The notes: generated by a model from the sequence alone, not told the origin. A stretch of DNA of 64,000 nt from an uncultured Lachnospiraceae bacterium (GCA_946405625.1 CAMJHQ010000005.1:62001-126000), one strand, 5' to 3'; shown: positions 1 to 10,072, counted from the first letter of the stretch. Translations and numbers: made by a program.

Positions 1-555
1 CGTCTCTCTCTTAAACACCTTAGATAGATAGGTCTCATTAAGTCCGACAAAATCTGCAAGTTCAGACACTGTAATAGTATTATGGAGATTTTCATTAATG
101 TAGTCAATACACTTAATGACCTGCTTGGACTTGACCCTGAACTTAACCCTGTCTCTCATAATATCGTTAAATGTATTTACCATTTCCGACTGTACTGCAA
201 CAATCTCATCAGCACTGCCCATCTTGTCTGCACGCTGAATAAAATAATCACTCAACTTATAAGCAACATCCTGATCAAGGCCGTGATTAATACAAACCCT
301 CGTGATCATCGTGATCATCGAAACGAAATGATACATTGCATTTCTAACGGGATTTTCTGACAGAACTCCTCTTGTCTTATCATCCGGTCTGGGTTTATCT
401 CCCCATCTCAGATCCAGATTTTCAATCTTTCCGTCTGCCACAAGATTGTAAAATGCCATCTCACTGTCATATGAAGGATGTTTGCCTTCCGGACTCTCTT
501 CTCTTTCATCAAAAACACTTTGAATGATACTATCAATAATCCTATCCACTGCCAC
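1..555 (-). CDS. AraC-family transcriptional regulator, partial (C-terminal HTH end runs off the window start)
   Basis: Reverse-strand reading frame, open to the window edge, ends ...KVIKCIDYINENLHNTITVSELADFVGLNETYLSKVFKRET, a typical AraC HTH. GTG starts at 555 or 549. Not listed in the ORF track because it is truncated. Confidence 0.8.
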   Translation of the reverse strand, partial: MAVDRIIDSIIQSVFDEREESPEGKHPSYDSEMAFYNLVADGKIENLDLRWGDKPRPDDKTRGVLSENPVRNAMYHFVSMITMITRVCINHGLDQDVAYKLSDYFIQRADKMGSADEIVAVQSEMVNTFNDIMRDRVKFRVKSKQVIKCIDYINENLHNTITVSELADFVGLNETYLSKVFKRET

Positions 556-934
556 TACCCCCTTTATAATTTATTAACAAATGGACCGACCCATTTGGTA
601 AAACTCAAACTACCGCACTGCTAAAAAAATAATTTCTTAAGATAATATTATACTCTTGCAATAATCCCCTTCTTAGGTTATTATTATCAAGTACAAAGTT
701 TTCGAAAAGACTATCACAAAATGGTTTTTAAAACTTTTTCGTCAAAGTTCACAAAATCATCTGTATATATTATATAATCTTTTCGGGGCATTAGTCAAAA
801 ATTTTGATAAAAAAAACATAAAAATTATAGAATTAAGAAATGTCATCAATTATAATGATGACAATAACAAAGCCCCCTGTTAAAGAAGATTATTCTTCTT
901 TAATCATATAAATACTTTTAACCTTCACTAATGG

Positions 935-977
935 TAAAAGGACGTATTCATTATTGGGTACGTCCTTTTATCTTTTT
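935..977. terminator. intrinsic terminator hairpin
   Basis: TAAAAGGACGTA-N12-TACGTCCTTTTA followed by TCTTTTT. Confidence 0.75.
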
Positions 978-1017
978 ACCCGGATTATCTTCATGATTCC
1001 TTAATATCTTTCTTAAG

Positions 1018-1068
1018 AAAAAATGAAGGAGCGGGGCATCTTTCCGGGATACTCTGCTCCTTCATTTT
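1018..1068. terminator. terminator at the end of the fab operon, A/T-flanked on both sides
   Basis: AAAAAATGAAGGAGC...GCTCCTTCATTTT stem just downstream of the marR stop on the minus strand. Confidence 0.75.
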
Positions 1069-1096
1069 CAATCAGATTTTCTGAATATTATAAAAC

Positions 1097-1534
1097 CTAT
1101 GGATTTAATTCAGGCATCAGCTCATCCGATACCTTCTTCATTATCTTATTAAAGAACTCATACTCTTCATCCGTAAGAGAATTCTTTATTCTTTTTTCAA
1201 CTATCTCAAAGTATTTCTCACTAAGGTTCCAATACTTATAATATCTGTCGGTAACCTGAAGATGAAACTCTCTCTTATCGGTCTCTGACTGAACCTTCTT
1301 TACATATCCTTTTTTTATCAAAGAATTAACCTTATAGGTTGCATTTGGGGATGATATTCCGATAAAGCCTGCAAATTCATTTATAGTAGGGCATCCCAAA
1401 GAATGAATGATTTCTACGCAATAAGCTTCAACCGTAGTAAGGCTGAGCTCTCTGTTTTGGATTCTGTTAAATACATCTCTGTAATAATGAACCCTGAACT
1501 TTCCGTAAACCTCTGAAAGTGCACTTCTTTCCAT
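1097..1534 (-). CDS. MarR-family regulator, candidate FabT-like fatty-acid synthesis regulator
   Basis: 145 aa winged-helix MarR pattern (NEFAGFIGISSPNATYKVNSLIKKGYVKKVQSETDKREFHLQVTD). Last gene of the fab operon. Confidence 0.8.
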   Translation of the reverse strand: MERSALSEVYGKFRVHYYRDVFNRIQNRELSLTTVEAYCVEIIHSLGCPTINEFAGFIGISSPNATYKVNSLIKKGYVKKVQSETDKREFHLQVTDRYYKYWNLSEKYFEIVEKRIKNSLTDEEYEFFNKIMKKVSDELMPELNP

Positions 1535-1543
1535 GCTAACTCC

Positions 1544-1969
1544 TTATCCTATTGCAAATGATATCTCCGCCTGACATGCTACTTTGCCGTTAACTGTAGC
1601 AACCGCTTTTCCGAATCCCACAGGTCCCTTTCTCTCAATGATCTCACATCTGAGATTAAGTACATCTCCCGGCTTAACCTGCTTCTTAAACCTTGCATTC
1701 TTAATTCCACCGAAGAAAGCAATCTTTCCCTTGTTTGCTTCTTCCGAAAGAATAGCTACCGCACCTGTCTGCGCAAGAGCTTCAATGATAAGCACTCCCG
1801 GCATAACATGAGCTTCAGGAAAATGTCCCTGAAAGAACGGTTCATTTACAGAAACACATTTCACACCCTCAGCCCAGACTCCCGGCTCAAAATCCGTAAT
1901 CTTATCTACAAGCTGCATAGGAAATCTGTGAGGTATGATCTCTCTGATCTGATTTGAATCAAGTTCCAT
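1544..1969 (-). CDS. fabZ: 3-hydroxyacyl-ACP dehydratase FabZ
   Basis: [14 protein letters not shown]...[23 protein letters not shown] motif. Start placed at MELDSNQ (1969), just after the fabF stop. Confidence 0.95.
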   Translation of the reverse strand: MELDSNQIREIIPHRFPMQLVDKITDFEPGVWAEGVKCVSVNEPFFQGHFPEAHVMPGVLIIEALAQTGAVAILSEEANKGKIAFFGGIKNARFKKQVKPGDVLNLRCEIIERKGPVGFGKAVATVNGKVACQAEISFAIG

Positions 1970-1970
1970 A

Positions 1971-3209
1971 TTAGTCCTCCCATTTCTTAAATACAACGCT
2001 CGCATTATGTCCGCCAAAACCGAGTGCATTAGAGAGAGCGTAATGAATATCTGCCTGTCTTCCTACATTAGGAACTATATCAAGGTCACATTCAGGATCC
2101 GGTGTCTTGTAATTGATCGTAGCAGGTACAAAACCGTCCTTAAGTGCCATTGTTGTAAAGATTGCTTCAATTGCGGCAGCGGCACCCATAAGGTGTCCTG
2201 TCATTGACTTTGTTGAGCTTACCATAAGCTTATAAGCGTGATCTCCGAATACTTCCTTGATTGCCTTTGTCTCACCTGCATCATTAAGATGTGTTGATGT
2301 TCCGTGAGCATTTATATAATCAATATCCTTAGGTGCGATTCCCGCATCCTCTACAGCCATCTTCATACATCCTGCAGCACCCGCTCCCGAAGGATCCGGA
2401 GCTGTTATATGATAAGCATCACAGCTTGCACCGTAACCTACTATCTCGCCGTAGATCTTTGCACCTCTTGCCTTTGCATGCTCGAGTTCCTCAAGTACGA
2501 GGATACCTGCGCCTTCACCCATTACAAATCCGCCACGCTCTGCATCGAATGGAATTGATGCTCTGTTCGGATCTGTTGATGTTGAAAGAGCCTTCATGAC
2601 TGTGAATCCACCGAGTCCCATAGGACAGATACATCCCTCAGCACCACCTGTAAGCATTACATCCTGATATCCGTCTCTGATCTTGTGGAATGATTCTCCG
2701 AGTGAGTTGTTACCGCTGGCACATGCTGTAACTATACATTCGCATACACCTTTAAAACCTGTATCAATTGCGATTTCACCTGAGCACATATTTGAAATAG
2801 ACATAGGAATGAAGAATGGTGATATCTTCTCATATCCTCTCTCAAGTCCTCTTGCTGTCTGGTCTGTGATCGTAATAAGTCCTCCGATACCTGATGAAAC
2901 GATTGTTCCGCATCTGAACGGATCTTCCTTCTCAATATCAAGTCCGCTGTCCTTTATAGCCTCTCTTGCTGCTATAATACCGAACTGTGTATAGCGGTCC
3001 ATCTTACGGGCTTCCTTCTTGTCCAGATAATCCTCAGGATTGTAATCCTTAACCTCTCCGGCAACCTTTACCTTAAAATCCGTAACATCCATCTGCTTTG
3101 TAAAGTCTATACCACAGACACCGTTCTTTGCATTTGTCCATGCTTCCTCTAAGTTATGTCCCACCGGATTGATAGTTCCCATTCCGGTAATCACCACGCG
3201 TCTTTTCAT
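1971..3209 (-). CDS. fabF: beta-ketoacyl-ACP synthase II FabF
   Basis: [51 protein letters not shown]. Confidence 0.95.
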   Translation of the reverse strand: MKRRVVITGMGTINPVGHNLEEAWTNAKNGVCGIDFTKQMDVTDFKVKVAGEVKDYNPEDYLDKKEARKMDRYTQFGIIAAREAIKDSGLDIEKEDPFRCGTIVSSGIGGLITITDQTARGLERGYEKISPFFIPMSISNMCSGEIAIDTGFKGVCECIVTACASGNNSLGESFHKIRDGYQDVMLTGGAEGCICPMGLGGFTVMKALSTSTDPNRASIPFDAERGGFVMGEGAGILVLEELEHAKARGAKIYGEIVGYGASCDAYHITAPDPSGAGAAGCMKMAVEDAGIAPKDIDYINAHGTSTHLNDAGETKAIKEVFGDHAYKLMVSSTKSMTGHLMGAAAAIEAIFTTMALKDGFVPATINYKTPDPECDLDIVPNVGRQADIHYALSNALGFGGHNASVVFKKWED

Positions 3210-3281
3210 CTTATGTAAACCTCTTTCTTGTATTTCATTTTAAATGTGCCCGAAGTATTCCATGAGTCATATAGTTTAACT

Positions 3282-4031
3282 CTATACTCTCATTCCTCCG
3301 GCAACCTCGATAACCTGTCCTGTTACGTATTCAGCTTCGTCTGAAGCGAGAAATGCAACAACCTTTGCAACATCCTCAGGCTGTCCTGCTCTTCCGAGTG
3401 CAATAGACTTTACCATTTCCTCTTTAACCGCATCAGGAAGGACCTTTGTCATATCTGTTTCAATGAATCCCGGTGCAACTGCATTGCATGTGATTCCTCT
3501 GCTTCCGAGTTCCTTTGCAACAGACTTAGTCATACCGATAACGCCTGCTTTGCTGGCTGAATAATTCACCTGTCCCGGATTTCCGTAAACACCTACGACA
3601 CTGCTGATATTTACGATACGTCCGTAACGTGCCTTCATCATCGGACGCGCTGCAGCCTTCATCATATTGTATGTACCCTTAAGATTTGTTGAAATAACAA
3701 GATCAAACTCTTCTTCCTTCATCTTCATAAGAAGATTGTCTCTTGTAACACCTGCATTGTTTACAAGTATATCAACCTTACCGAAAAGCTCTGTTGCCTG
3801 CTTGAAGAGATTCTCTGCATCTTCTAAAGATGTAACATCAGCTTTAAATGCAGCGCCCTTAACACCTTCAGCTTCAATAAGCTTAACAGTTTCCTCTGCT
3901 GCATCAGCGATAACGATATCACAGATAATTACATTTGCTCCCTCTGAAGCAAGCTTAACACTGATAGCACGGCCTATTCCTCTCGCGCCGCCTGTTACTA
4001 TGGCTGTTTTACCTTCTAATCTTTTACTCAT
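3282..4031 (-). CDS. fabG: 3-oxoacyl-ACP reductase FabG
   Basis: SDR: TGGARGIG, NNAG, YSASKAG. Start at MSKRLEG. Confidence 0.95.
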   Translation of the reverse strand: MSKRLEGKTAIVTGGARGIGRAISVKLASEGANVIICDIVIADAAEETVKLIEAEGVKGAAFKADVTSLEDAENLFKQATELFGKVDILVNNAGVTRDNLLMKMKEEEFDLVISTNLKGTYNMMKAAARPMMKARYGRIVNISSVVGVYGNPGQVNYSASKAGVIGMTKSVAKELGSRGITCNAVAPGFIETDMTKVLPDAVKEEMVKSIALGRAGQPEDVAKVVAFLASDEAEYVTGQVIEVAGGMRV

Positions 4032-4062
4032 TACTGCCTCCTGGTATAACATTTAACCTGAT

Positions 4063-5001
4063 TTATAATCCGAGCTTCTCTTTCAGAACCTCAATATCTT
4101 CTACTTTATCTACCTTAATACAAGGAACATCAGGTGTAGTCTTCTGAACGAACTTTGAAAGCGTATTTCCCGGTCCGATTTCTACAAAAAGCTCAACTCC
4201 CTGATCAACCATATATCTTATCGAATCATCCAGATACACACTGCTCTGTACCTGCTTAACGAGAATATCTGAAATCTTCTCATCATCCTTCTTAGCGCTG
4301 CCGTATGAATTAAATACAACAGGGATATTCATTTCGCCGAAATTCTCCGAAGCGAATCTCTCACGGAGAGCTTCACCCGCCGGCTTCATAAGTGAAGTAT
4401 GGAAAGGACCGCTTACCTTAACAGGAAGGCATCTCTTAGCTCCGAGTTCCTTAAGAACTTCTGCAGCTCTGTCAACTGCTTCCGAATCACCGGATACCGT
4501 AATCTGACCCGGACAGTTAAAGTTTGCAGGCTCGGCTATAAGTCCTTTATCTTTAAATTCCTCATTAACCTTTGCACAGCCTTCCTTAACCTTATCCTTA
4601 TCAAGTGCGATGACCGCGATCATCTTACAATCACGTCCCGCAGCTGCTTCAACCATTGCCTTGCCTCTATATGCCACAAGCGGAATAACCTGATCCTCAG
4701 TAAATACACCTGCTGCATAAAGCGCCGAATACTCACCCAGCGAAAGACCTGCTGCAATATCCGGACGTATTCCCAGTTTATCGAGCACCTTTGTGACACC
4801 TACAGCAAATGCGACCATACATGGCTGTGTATTTGCCGTAAAGTTGAGTTCATCTTCCGGTCCCTCAAAACATATTCTCTTTACATCAACTCCGAAATCC
4901 TTATCAAAGGTTTCCTTAAATTCAGGATACGCCTCATAAAAATCCTTGCCCATTCCGACATAGTGCGCACCCTGTCCTGCGTATAAAAATCCTATCTTCA
5001 T
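4063..5001 (-). CDS. fabD: ACP S-malonyltransferase FabD
   Basis: FLYAGQGAHYVGMGKDFY, GLSLGEYSAL, KVSGPFHTSLM. Confidence 0.95.
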   Translation of the reverse strand: MKIGFLYAGQGAHYVGMGKDFYEAYPEFKETFDKDFGVDVKRICFEGPEDELNFTANTQPCMVAFAVGVTKVLDKLGIRPDIAAGLSLGEYSALYAAGVFTEDQVIPLVAYRGKAMVEAAAGRDCKMIAVIALDKDKVKEGCAKVNEEFKDKGLIAEPANFNCPGQITVSGDSEAVDRAAEVLKELGAKRCLPVKVSGPFHTSLMKPAGEALRERFASENFGEMNIPVVFNSYGSAKKDDEKISDILVKQVQSSVYLDDSIRYMVDQGVELFVEIGPGNTLSKFVQKTTPDVPCIKVDKVEDIEVLKEKLGL

Positions 5002-5025
5002 TCCTGTCACCTCAGTCAGTCTGTA

Positions 5026-5946
5026 TTAGAGATTGATAACTACTTTTTTAGCATCCTCATAGAGCGTTTTTAAAATGTCTGCCACCGGACGGATTTCAGT
5101 CAGCTGTCCGCAGACCTGTCCTGCCATAACAGAACCGTTCTTAACATCACCGTCTACTACCGCACGTCTGAGTCCACCGAGCGTGATCTGCTCAAGCTCT
5201 TCTCTCGAAGCTGCCTGAGCCTCAAGCTTCAGATATTCTCTTGCCATAGCATTCTTGATGATCCTGACAGGAGCCTGAAGACTTCTTCCGGTAACTGTTG
5301 TGCTGTTATCTCTGGCTCTTATAAGTTCATTCTTATAATTCTCATGAATCGGACACTCCTCACTTACGAGAAGGCATGTTCCGATCTGTATTCCGATTGC
5401 TCCGAGACACATTGCTGCTGCAAACTGACGTCCGTCGGCAATTCCTCCTGCTGCGATTACAGGTATATCTACACTGTCAACAACCTGAGGAACGAGTGTC
5501 ATCGTTGTCATATCACCTACATGGCCGCCGCTCTCGCCACCTTCGGCTATTACAGCATCAGCGCCCATTTTTTCCATTTTTCTTGCGAGTGCACAGCTTG
5601 CCACAACAGGAATGACTGTTGCGCCGCTTGCCTTCCAGGCTTCCATATATTTACCCGGAGAACCTGCTCCTGTTGTGATAACACGTATATTCTCTCTTGC
5701 AAGCAGATCTGCAATATTATCAACATCAGGATTGAGAAGCATAAGATTAACACCGAACGGCTTATCGGTTGCACGTCTTGCATCCGCAATCTCCTCTTCG
5801 ATCCTTGCCGCATCATATCCGCCCGAAGCTATAAGGCCAAGACCACCTGCTTCTGAAACTGCAGCAGCAAACTTACCTGTTGCAATATTTGCCATTCCAC
5901 CCTGAATGATGGGGTATTTAATACCTAACATTTCATTTAATAACAT
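5026..5946 (-). CDS. fabK: FMN-dependent enoyl-ACP reductase II FabK
   Basis: NPD-like fold: KYPIIQGGMANIATGKFAAAVSEAGGLG, AEGGESGGHVG, VIAAGGIADG. Confidence 0.9.
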   Translation of the reverse strand: MLLNEMLGIKYPIIQGGMANIATGKFAAAVSEAGGLGLIASGGYDAARIEEEIADARRATDKPFGVNLMLLNPDVDNIADLLARENIRVITTGAGSPGKYMEAWKASGATVIPVVASCALARKMEKMGADAVIAEGGESGGHVGDMTTMTLVPQVVDSVDIPVIAAGGIADGRQFAAAMCLGAIGIQIGTCLLVSEECPIHENYKNELIRARDNSTTVTGRSLQAPVRIIKNAMAREYLKLEAQAASREELEQITLGGLRRAVVDGDVKNGSVMAGQVCGQLTEIRPVADILKTLYEDAKKVVINL

Positions 5947-5990
5947 TTTTTCAACCTCCGGAACCTGTTGCCAGATTATCTATCTATTGA

Positions 5991-6932
5991 TCATTTTTTT
6001 CTGTTTCTGACAAGTATATCTATATCTCTGAACTTACGATATCTTTCCTCGGCTATCTCATCCGGACTCATGGTCATGAATCTCTTCAGTTCATGCTTCA
6101 GTCTCTCATCGATATCCTTGTAAACCTTTTCAGGATTATGCTGCATACCGCCGAGCGGCTCTCTGATCACATCATCTATAACACCGAAACCGTAAAGATC
6201 ATCAGCAGTAAGCTTCATGAGATCACACGCTTCGGCTGCTCTTTCGGAATCCTTCCAGAGTATGGATGCAAATCCTTCAGGCGAAAGAACCGAATAGACC
6301 GCATTTTCAAGCATATATACCGTGTTTGCGACACCTATCGCAAGTGCGCCACCGCTGGAACCCTCTCCTGTTACAATAGCAATAACAGGAACCTTGAGTG
6401 CGCTCATCTCCGCAAGATTGGTGGATATCGCAATACTCTGGCCGTTTTCTTCAGCCTCGAGTCCCGGATAGGCACCCGGTGTATCAATAAATGTAATAAT
6501 AGGTCTCTTAAACTTCTCTGCCTGCTTCATCATCCTGAGAGCCTTACGGTATCCCTCAGGACCCGGCATTCCGAAATTAAATTCTATATTTTCGTTTATG
6601 TTTTTACCTTTTCTATGTCCGAGGACTGTGACCGGCATTCCATGAAAAAGTGCAATTCCGCCATAAATGCTCTTATCCTCTTTACCGATGTAATCTCCTC
6701 TCTGAATAAAGAAATCATCGAACAGTGCATTTATAAAATCATCGACCTTTGGTCTCTTCATATTTCTGGCGAGAAAAACCTTATCATGCGCAGTCAGATG
6801 TTCAGCCTCTTTACTTACCGTCTCATATTCCGACGAAAGCTGACGGATAAGCACCGTATCATTCTTATCCTTTGCTTCTATTATGCCTTTTGACAATTCA
6901 GTAAGTTTTTCGTCAATCTCTCTGATAGTCAT
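5991..6932 (-). CDS. accA: acetyl-CoA carboxylase carboxyltransferase subunit alpha
   Basis: FIDTPGAYPGLEAEENGQSIAISTNLAEMSAL, EGSSGGALAIG, LSPEGFASILWKD. Confidence 0.95.
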   Translation of the reverse strand: MTIREIDEKLTELSKGIIEAKDKNDTVLIRQLSSEYETVSKEAEHLTAHDKVFLARNMKRPKVDDFINALFDDFFIQRGDYIGKEDKSIYGGIALFHGMPVTVLGHRKGKNINENIEFNFGMPGPEGYRKALRMMKQAEKFKRPIITFIDTPGAYPGLEAEENGQSIAISTNLAEMSALKVPVIAIVTGEGSSGGALAIGVANTVYMLENAVYSVLSPEGFASILWKDSERAAEACDLMKLTADDLYGFGVIDDVIREPLGGMQHNPEKVYKDIDERLKHELKRFMTMSPDEIAEERYRKFRDIDILVRNRKK

Positions 6933-6960
6933 TTTCTTTTCCTCTGGTTATGTTGTTCTG

Positions 6961-7845
6961 TTACTTGTGAAGTCTGAGAATCTGAGCAAGAACAGTTCTC
7001 ATGTCTCCTCTATCTACTATCTGATCTACAAAGCCGTGATCAAGCTGAAATTCAGCTCTCTGGAATCCCTTCGGCAGCTTCTGTCCTATAGTCTGCTCTA
7101 TAACTCTTGGACCCGCAAATCCAATAAGTGCTCCGGGTTCAGCAAGTGTTATATCCGCAAGAGTTGCAAAGCTTGCACTTACACCTCCTGTTGTAGGATG
7201 AGTAAGAACCGAAATATAGAGTCCTCCGTTTTCACTGTATTTCTTAACAGCGGCAGATGTCTTAGCCATCTGCATCAGCGACAGGATTCCTTCCTGCATT
7301 CTTGCACCGCCGCTTGCCGTAAAAATGATTATCGGAACTCCGAGTCTTTCAGCAGCCTCAAAGCTTCTGGTAATCTTCTCTCCTACAGCTATACCCATGC
7401 TTCCCATAAGGAACTCACCGGCCATAACAGCTACAACACATTTGTTTCCTTCTATTTCGCATACTCCCGAAAGCACACCTTCATCAAGTCCTGTGTCATT
7501 CTGGAGTTTTTTGATCTTTGAATCATAATCCGGATATCCGAGCGGATCCAGTACCGGAATATCAATTTTGAGTCTTCTGAATGTTCCTTTGTCGGCGAGT
7601 GCTCTCACACGTCTGAGTGCAGAAATCCTGCTGTGCTGCCCGCATTTCGGACATACATACAGATTCTTCTTCATCTCTGACAATGTGGTTACAAAGTTAC
7701 ATCCGGAGCACGTAAAGCTTTCATCGCTTTCCGGCTCCGGATTTGTATCTTCGTCACTATACTTCGCCGGTTCCATGAACTCTACAGACTCCTTGGATGC
7801 ACTGCTTTTAACCACAGTACTTTTCTTCTTTCCAAAAAGCTTCAT
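6961..7845 (-). CDS. accD: acetyl-CoA carboxylase carboxyltransferase subunit beta
   Basis: N-terminal CxxC...CxxC zinc ribbon, GGARMQEGILSLMQMAKT, GGVSASFATLADI. Confidence 0.95.
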   Translation of the reverse strand: MKLFGKKKSTVVKSSASKESVEFMEPAKYSDEDTNPEPESDESFTCSGCNFVTTLSEMKKNLYVCPKCGQHSRISALRRVRALADKGTFRRLKIDIPVLDPLGYPDYDSKIKKLQNDTGLDEGVLSGVCEIEGNKCVVAVMAGEFLMGSMGIAVGEKITRSFEAAERLGVPIIIFTASGGARMQEGILSLMQMAKTSAAVKKYSENGGLYISVLTHPTTGGVSASFATLADITLAEPGALIGFAGPRVIEQTIGQKLPKGFQRAEFQLDHGFVDQIVDRGDMRTVLAQILRLHK

Positions 7846-7867
7846 GTCCGTCCTCCGAAGTTTTGTC

Positions 7868-8092
7868 TTACTTATGCTCCTCTACGTAATCTACAAGATC
7901 CTGAACTGTCTTGATGTTTGGAAGGTCCTCATCTGAGATAGCTACACCAAGGTTCTCCTCGATAGCCATTCCAAGCTCTACTGCATCAAGAGAATCAGCA
8001 TCAAGGTCATCTGAAAGAGATGCCTCAAGAACTACCTTGTCCTCATCACAATTGAGAACATCAACAATAATTGCCTTGATTTCTTCGAACAT
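7868..8092 (-). CDS. acpP: acyl carrier protein
   Basis: [20 protein letters not shown]...[20 protein letters not shown] with the phosphopantetheine Ser (DADSLD). AAGGAG lies upstream of the ATG at 8092. Confidence 0.95.
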   Translation of the reverse strand: MFEEIKAIIVDVLNCDEDKVVLEASLSDDLDADSLDAVELGMAIEENLGVAISDEDLPNIKTVQDLVDYVEEHK

Positions 8093-8137
8093 TTCTAAAA
8101 TCTCCTTTTTCTTCATGAAGTTGTTTGGCAGCAAAAG

Positions 8138-8157
8138 AATATTTAAAATTCTTTAAC
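8138..8157 (-). promoter_or_regulatory. candidate operator copy 1 (GTTAAAGAATTTTAAATATT), just downstream of the fab -10
   Basis: 19/20 identity to the motif at 8201-8220. Confidence 0.55.
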
Positions 8158-8168
8158 TATCGAAGTCT

Positions 8169-8196
8169 ATTATAGACATGTATCCTGATATGTCAA
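8169..8196 (-). promoter_or_regulatory. fab operon promoter, TTGACA-N16-TATAAT
   Basis: -35 at 8191-8196, -10 at 8169-8174 on the minus strand, both exact consensus. Confidence 0.75.
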
Positions 8197-8200
8197 TATA

Positions 8201-8220
8201 AATATTTAAAATTTTTTAAC
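8201..8220 (-). promoter_or_regulatory. candidate operator copy 2 (GTTAAAAAATTTTAAATATT), between the divergent promoters
   Basis: Direct repeat of 8138-8157. Sits 4 bp from both the fab and acs -35 boxes. Confidence 0.55.
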
Positions 8221-8223
8221 CAC

Positions 8224-8252
8224 TTGACAAACCCCTTCTCTCTTTATATTAT
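8224..8252 (+). promoter_or_regulatory. acs promoter, TTGACA-N17-TATTAT
   Basis: -35 at 8224-8229, -10 at 8247-8252. Confidence 0.75.
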
Positions 8253-8271
8253 TATTGTGGCGATGGGGTAT

Positions 8272-8288
8272 GTAGTTTTGAAAACTAC
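8272..8288. promoter_or_regulatory. perfect palindrome GTAGTTTT-g-AAAACTAC in the acs 5' UTR
   Basis: 8-bp arms with a 1-nt centre, about 20-30 nt after the predicted start of transcription. Confidence 0.5.
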
Positions 8289-8332
8289 GTCTTGTCATGT
8301 TAAAAACCTCATCTCTGGAGGATTAAATCTTC

Positions 8333-10072
8333 GTGAATAACGCACTTGATAATATAACTAAAGATAATTCCGGAGAGGCCGGGTTCGTCCTCACTCCCGA
8401 AGAGGGTATAGCCGGAAGTTTCATATCAACCGCAGTCGATGAAAACGGTCTGCTGAAGAAGATTGCTTTTAAGGACGACGACAAATTCAATTTCGGATTT
8501 GATGTAGTGGATGTTCTGGCTCAGAAATGTCCCGATAAAGTCGCCATGATACACATCTCCCGCGAGGGTAAGGAACGTCGTTTCACCTTCCGCGACATGT
8601 ATTACTATTCCAATAAAACAGCAAATTATCTGATGTACCTCGGAATCAAAAAGGGCGACCGCGTCATGGTCGTTGTTAAAAGACATTATCAGTTCTGGTT
8701 TATTATGATCGCGCTTCATAAGATCGGTGCTATAGCCGTTCCTGCGTCCTATCTTCTGACCAGAAAGGATTTTGAGTACAGATTCCGTGTTGGTCATATA
8801 AACGGCATTCTCGCCACCTCTGACGGCGATGTGGCCGAAGAGATTTCCAAAGCAGCCAAAAACTATGACGGACTGAAATGCAAGGTTCTTGTCGGCGGCG
8901 GCACAAGAAAAGGCTGGTCACATTACAACAAGGATATCCAGTTCTTCTCTTCTCATCTTAAGAGAAACGAAGAAACCGCCTGTGGTGATGATCCTATGCT
9001 TATGTTCTTCACCTCAGGAACAACATCTTATCCTAAGATGGCGATGCATAATTATAAATACCCTCTTGGTCACTATATCACCGCCAAATACTGGCATCAG
9101 GTTGATAAGAACGGCGTACATTTCGCAATAAGCGATACCGGATGGGGAAAAGCTGTCTGGGGAAAGCTGTACGGTCAATGGTTATGCGAAGCTACGATAT
9201 TTACATATGACTATGATGAATTCTTCGGAAAAGAGATTCTCGGTCTTCTTGAAAAATATAAAATCACAACCTTCTGCGCACCGCCTACGGTATACAGAAT
9301 CCTTGTGCATATGGATCTGTCAAAGTTTGATCTGTCAAACCTGAAAAATGTAACCACTGCCGGTGAGGCTCTCAACCCGGCAATCTACAAAAGGTTTTAT
9401 GATTACACAGGCCTGAAGATCATGGAAGGCTTCGGTCAGACCGAAACGACTCTTACGATTGCCAACCTTAAAGGACAGGAACCGCGTCCGGGCTCAATGG
9501 GACGTCCTAGTCCTATGTATGATATTCATATACTTCGCCCCGATGATACGGAAGCAGATACAGAAGAAACCGGTGAAGTATGTATCAATATATCAAATGG
9601 AATTCCTAACGGACTCTTCATGGGATATTATCTGGATGAAGAGAAAACCAGATCCATCTGGCATGACGGATACTATCATACAGGTGATACGGCATACATG
9701 GATGCAGACGGATATATGTGGTATGTAGGACGTGTTGATGATATCATCAAGTCCGCAGGTTACAGAGTCGGTCCTTTCGAGATTGAAAATGAGATTATGA
9801 AGCTTCCTTATGTCCTTGAGACTGCTGTTACAAGCATACCGGATCTTATCAGGGGACAGGCTATCAAGGCTTCTATCGTTCTTACTGAAGGAACAGAACC
9901 GAGTGATGCACTTAAGAAGGAAGTTATGAAATATCTGAAAGCTAATCTTGCATCATACAAGAGGCCTAAGATTGTTGAATTCGTGTCAGAGCTTCCGAAG
10001 ACCTCAAGCGGCAAGGTAAGACGCGTAGAGATCAAGGAGAAAGACTGGAATACGGATGATGCAAAGCCTTAA
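8333..10072 (+). CDS. AMP-dependent acyl-CoA synthetase (medium-chain/acetyl-CoA synthetase-like)
   Basis: FFTSGTTSYPKMAMH, EGFGQTETT, YHTGDTAYMDADGYMWYVGRVDDIIKSAGYRVGPFEIE, PKTSSGKVRR. GTG start with GGAGG upstream. Confidence 0.9.
   Translation: MNNALDNITKDNSGEAGFVLTPEEGIAGSFISTAVDENGLLKKIAFKDDDKFNFGFDVVDVLAQKCPDKVAMIHISREGKERRFTFRDMYYYSNKTANYLMYLGIKKGDRVMVVVKRHYQFWFIMIALHKIGAIAVPASYLLTRKDFEYRFRVGHINGILATSDGDVAEEISKAAKNYDGLKCKVLVGGGTRKGWSHYNKDIQFFSSHLKRNEETACGDDPMLMFFTSGTTSYPKMAMHNYKYPLGHYITAKYWHQVDKNGVHFAISDTGWGKAVWGKLYGQWLCEATIFTYDYDEFFGKEILGLLEKYKITTFCAPPTVYRILVHMDLSKFDLSNLKNVTTAGEALNPAIYKRFYDYTGLKIMEGFGQTETTLTIANLKGQEPRPGSMGRPSPMYDIHILRPDDTEADTEETGEVCINISNGIPNGLFMGYYLDEEKTRSIWHDGYYHTGDTAYMDADGYMWYVGRVDDIIKSAGYRVGPFEIENEIMKLPYVLETAVTSIPDLIRGQAIKASIVLTEGTEPSDALKKEVMKYLKANLASYKRPKIVEFVSELPKTSSGKVRRVEIKEKDWNTDDAKP

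Noticed and set aside
2304-2994. Plus-strand ORFs antisense to fabF (2304-2558, 2333-2599, 2683-2994) and similar shadow ORFs elsewhere in the track
   Set aside because: Low-complexity Ser/His/Arg/Cys-rich translations opposite clear conserved genes, without credible SD or family match.
6093-6893. 266-aa plus-strand ORF opposite accA
   Set aside because: Antisense to a well-conserved gene with no recognisable domain; likely a shadow ORF.
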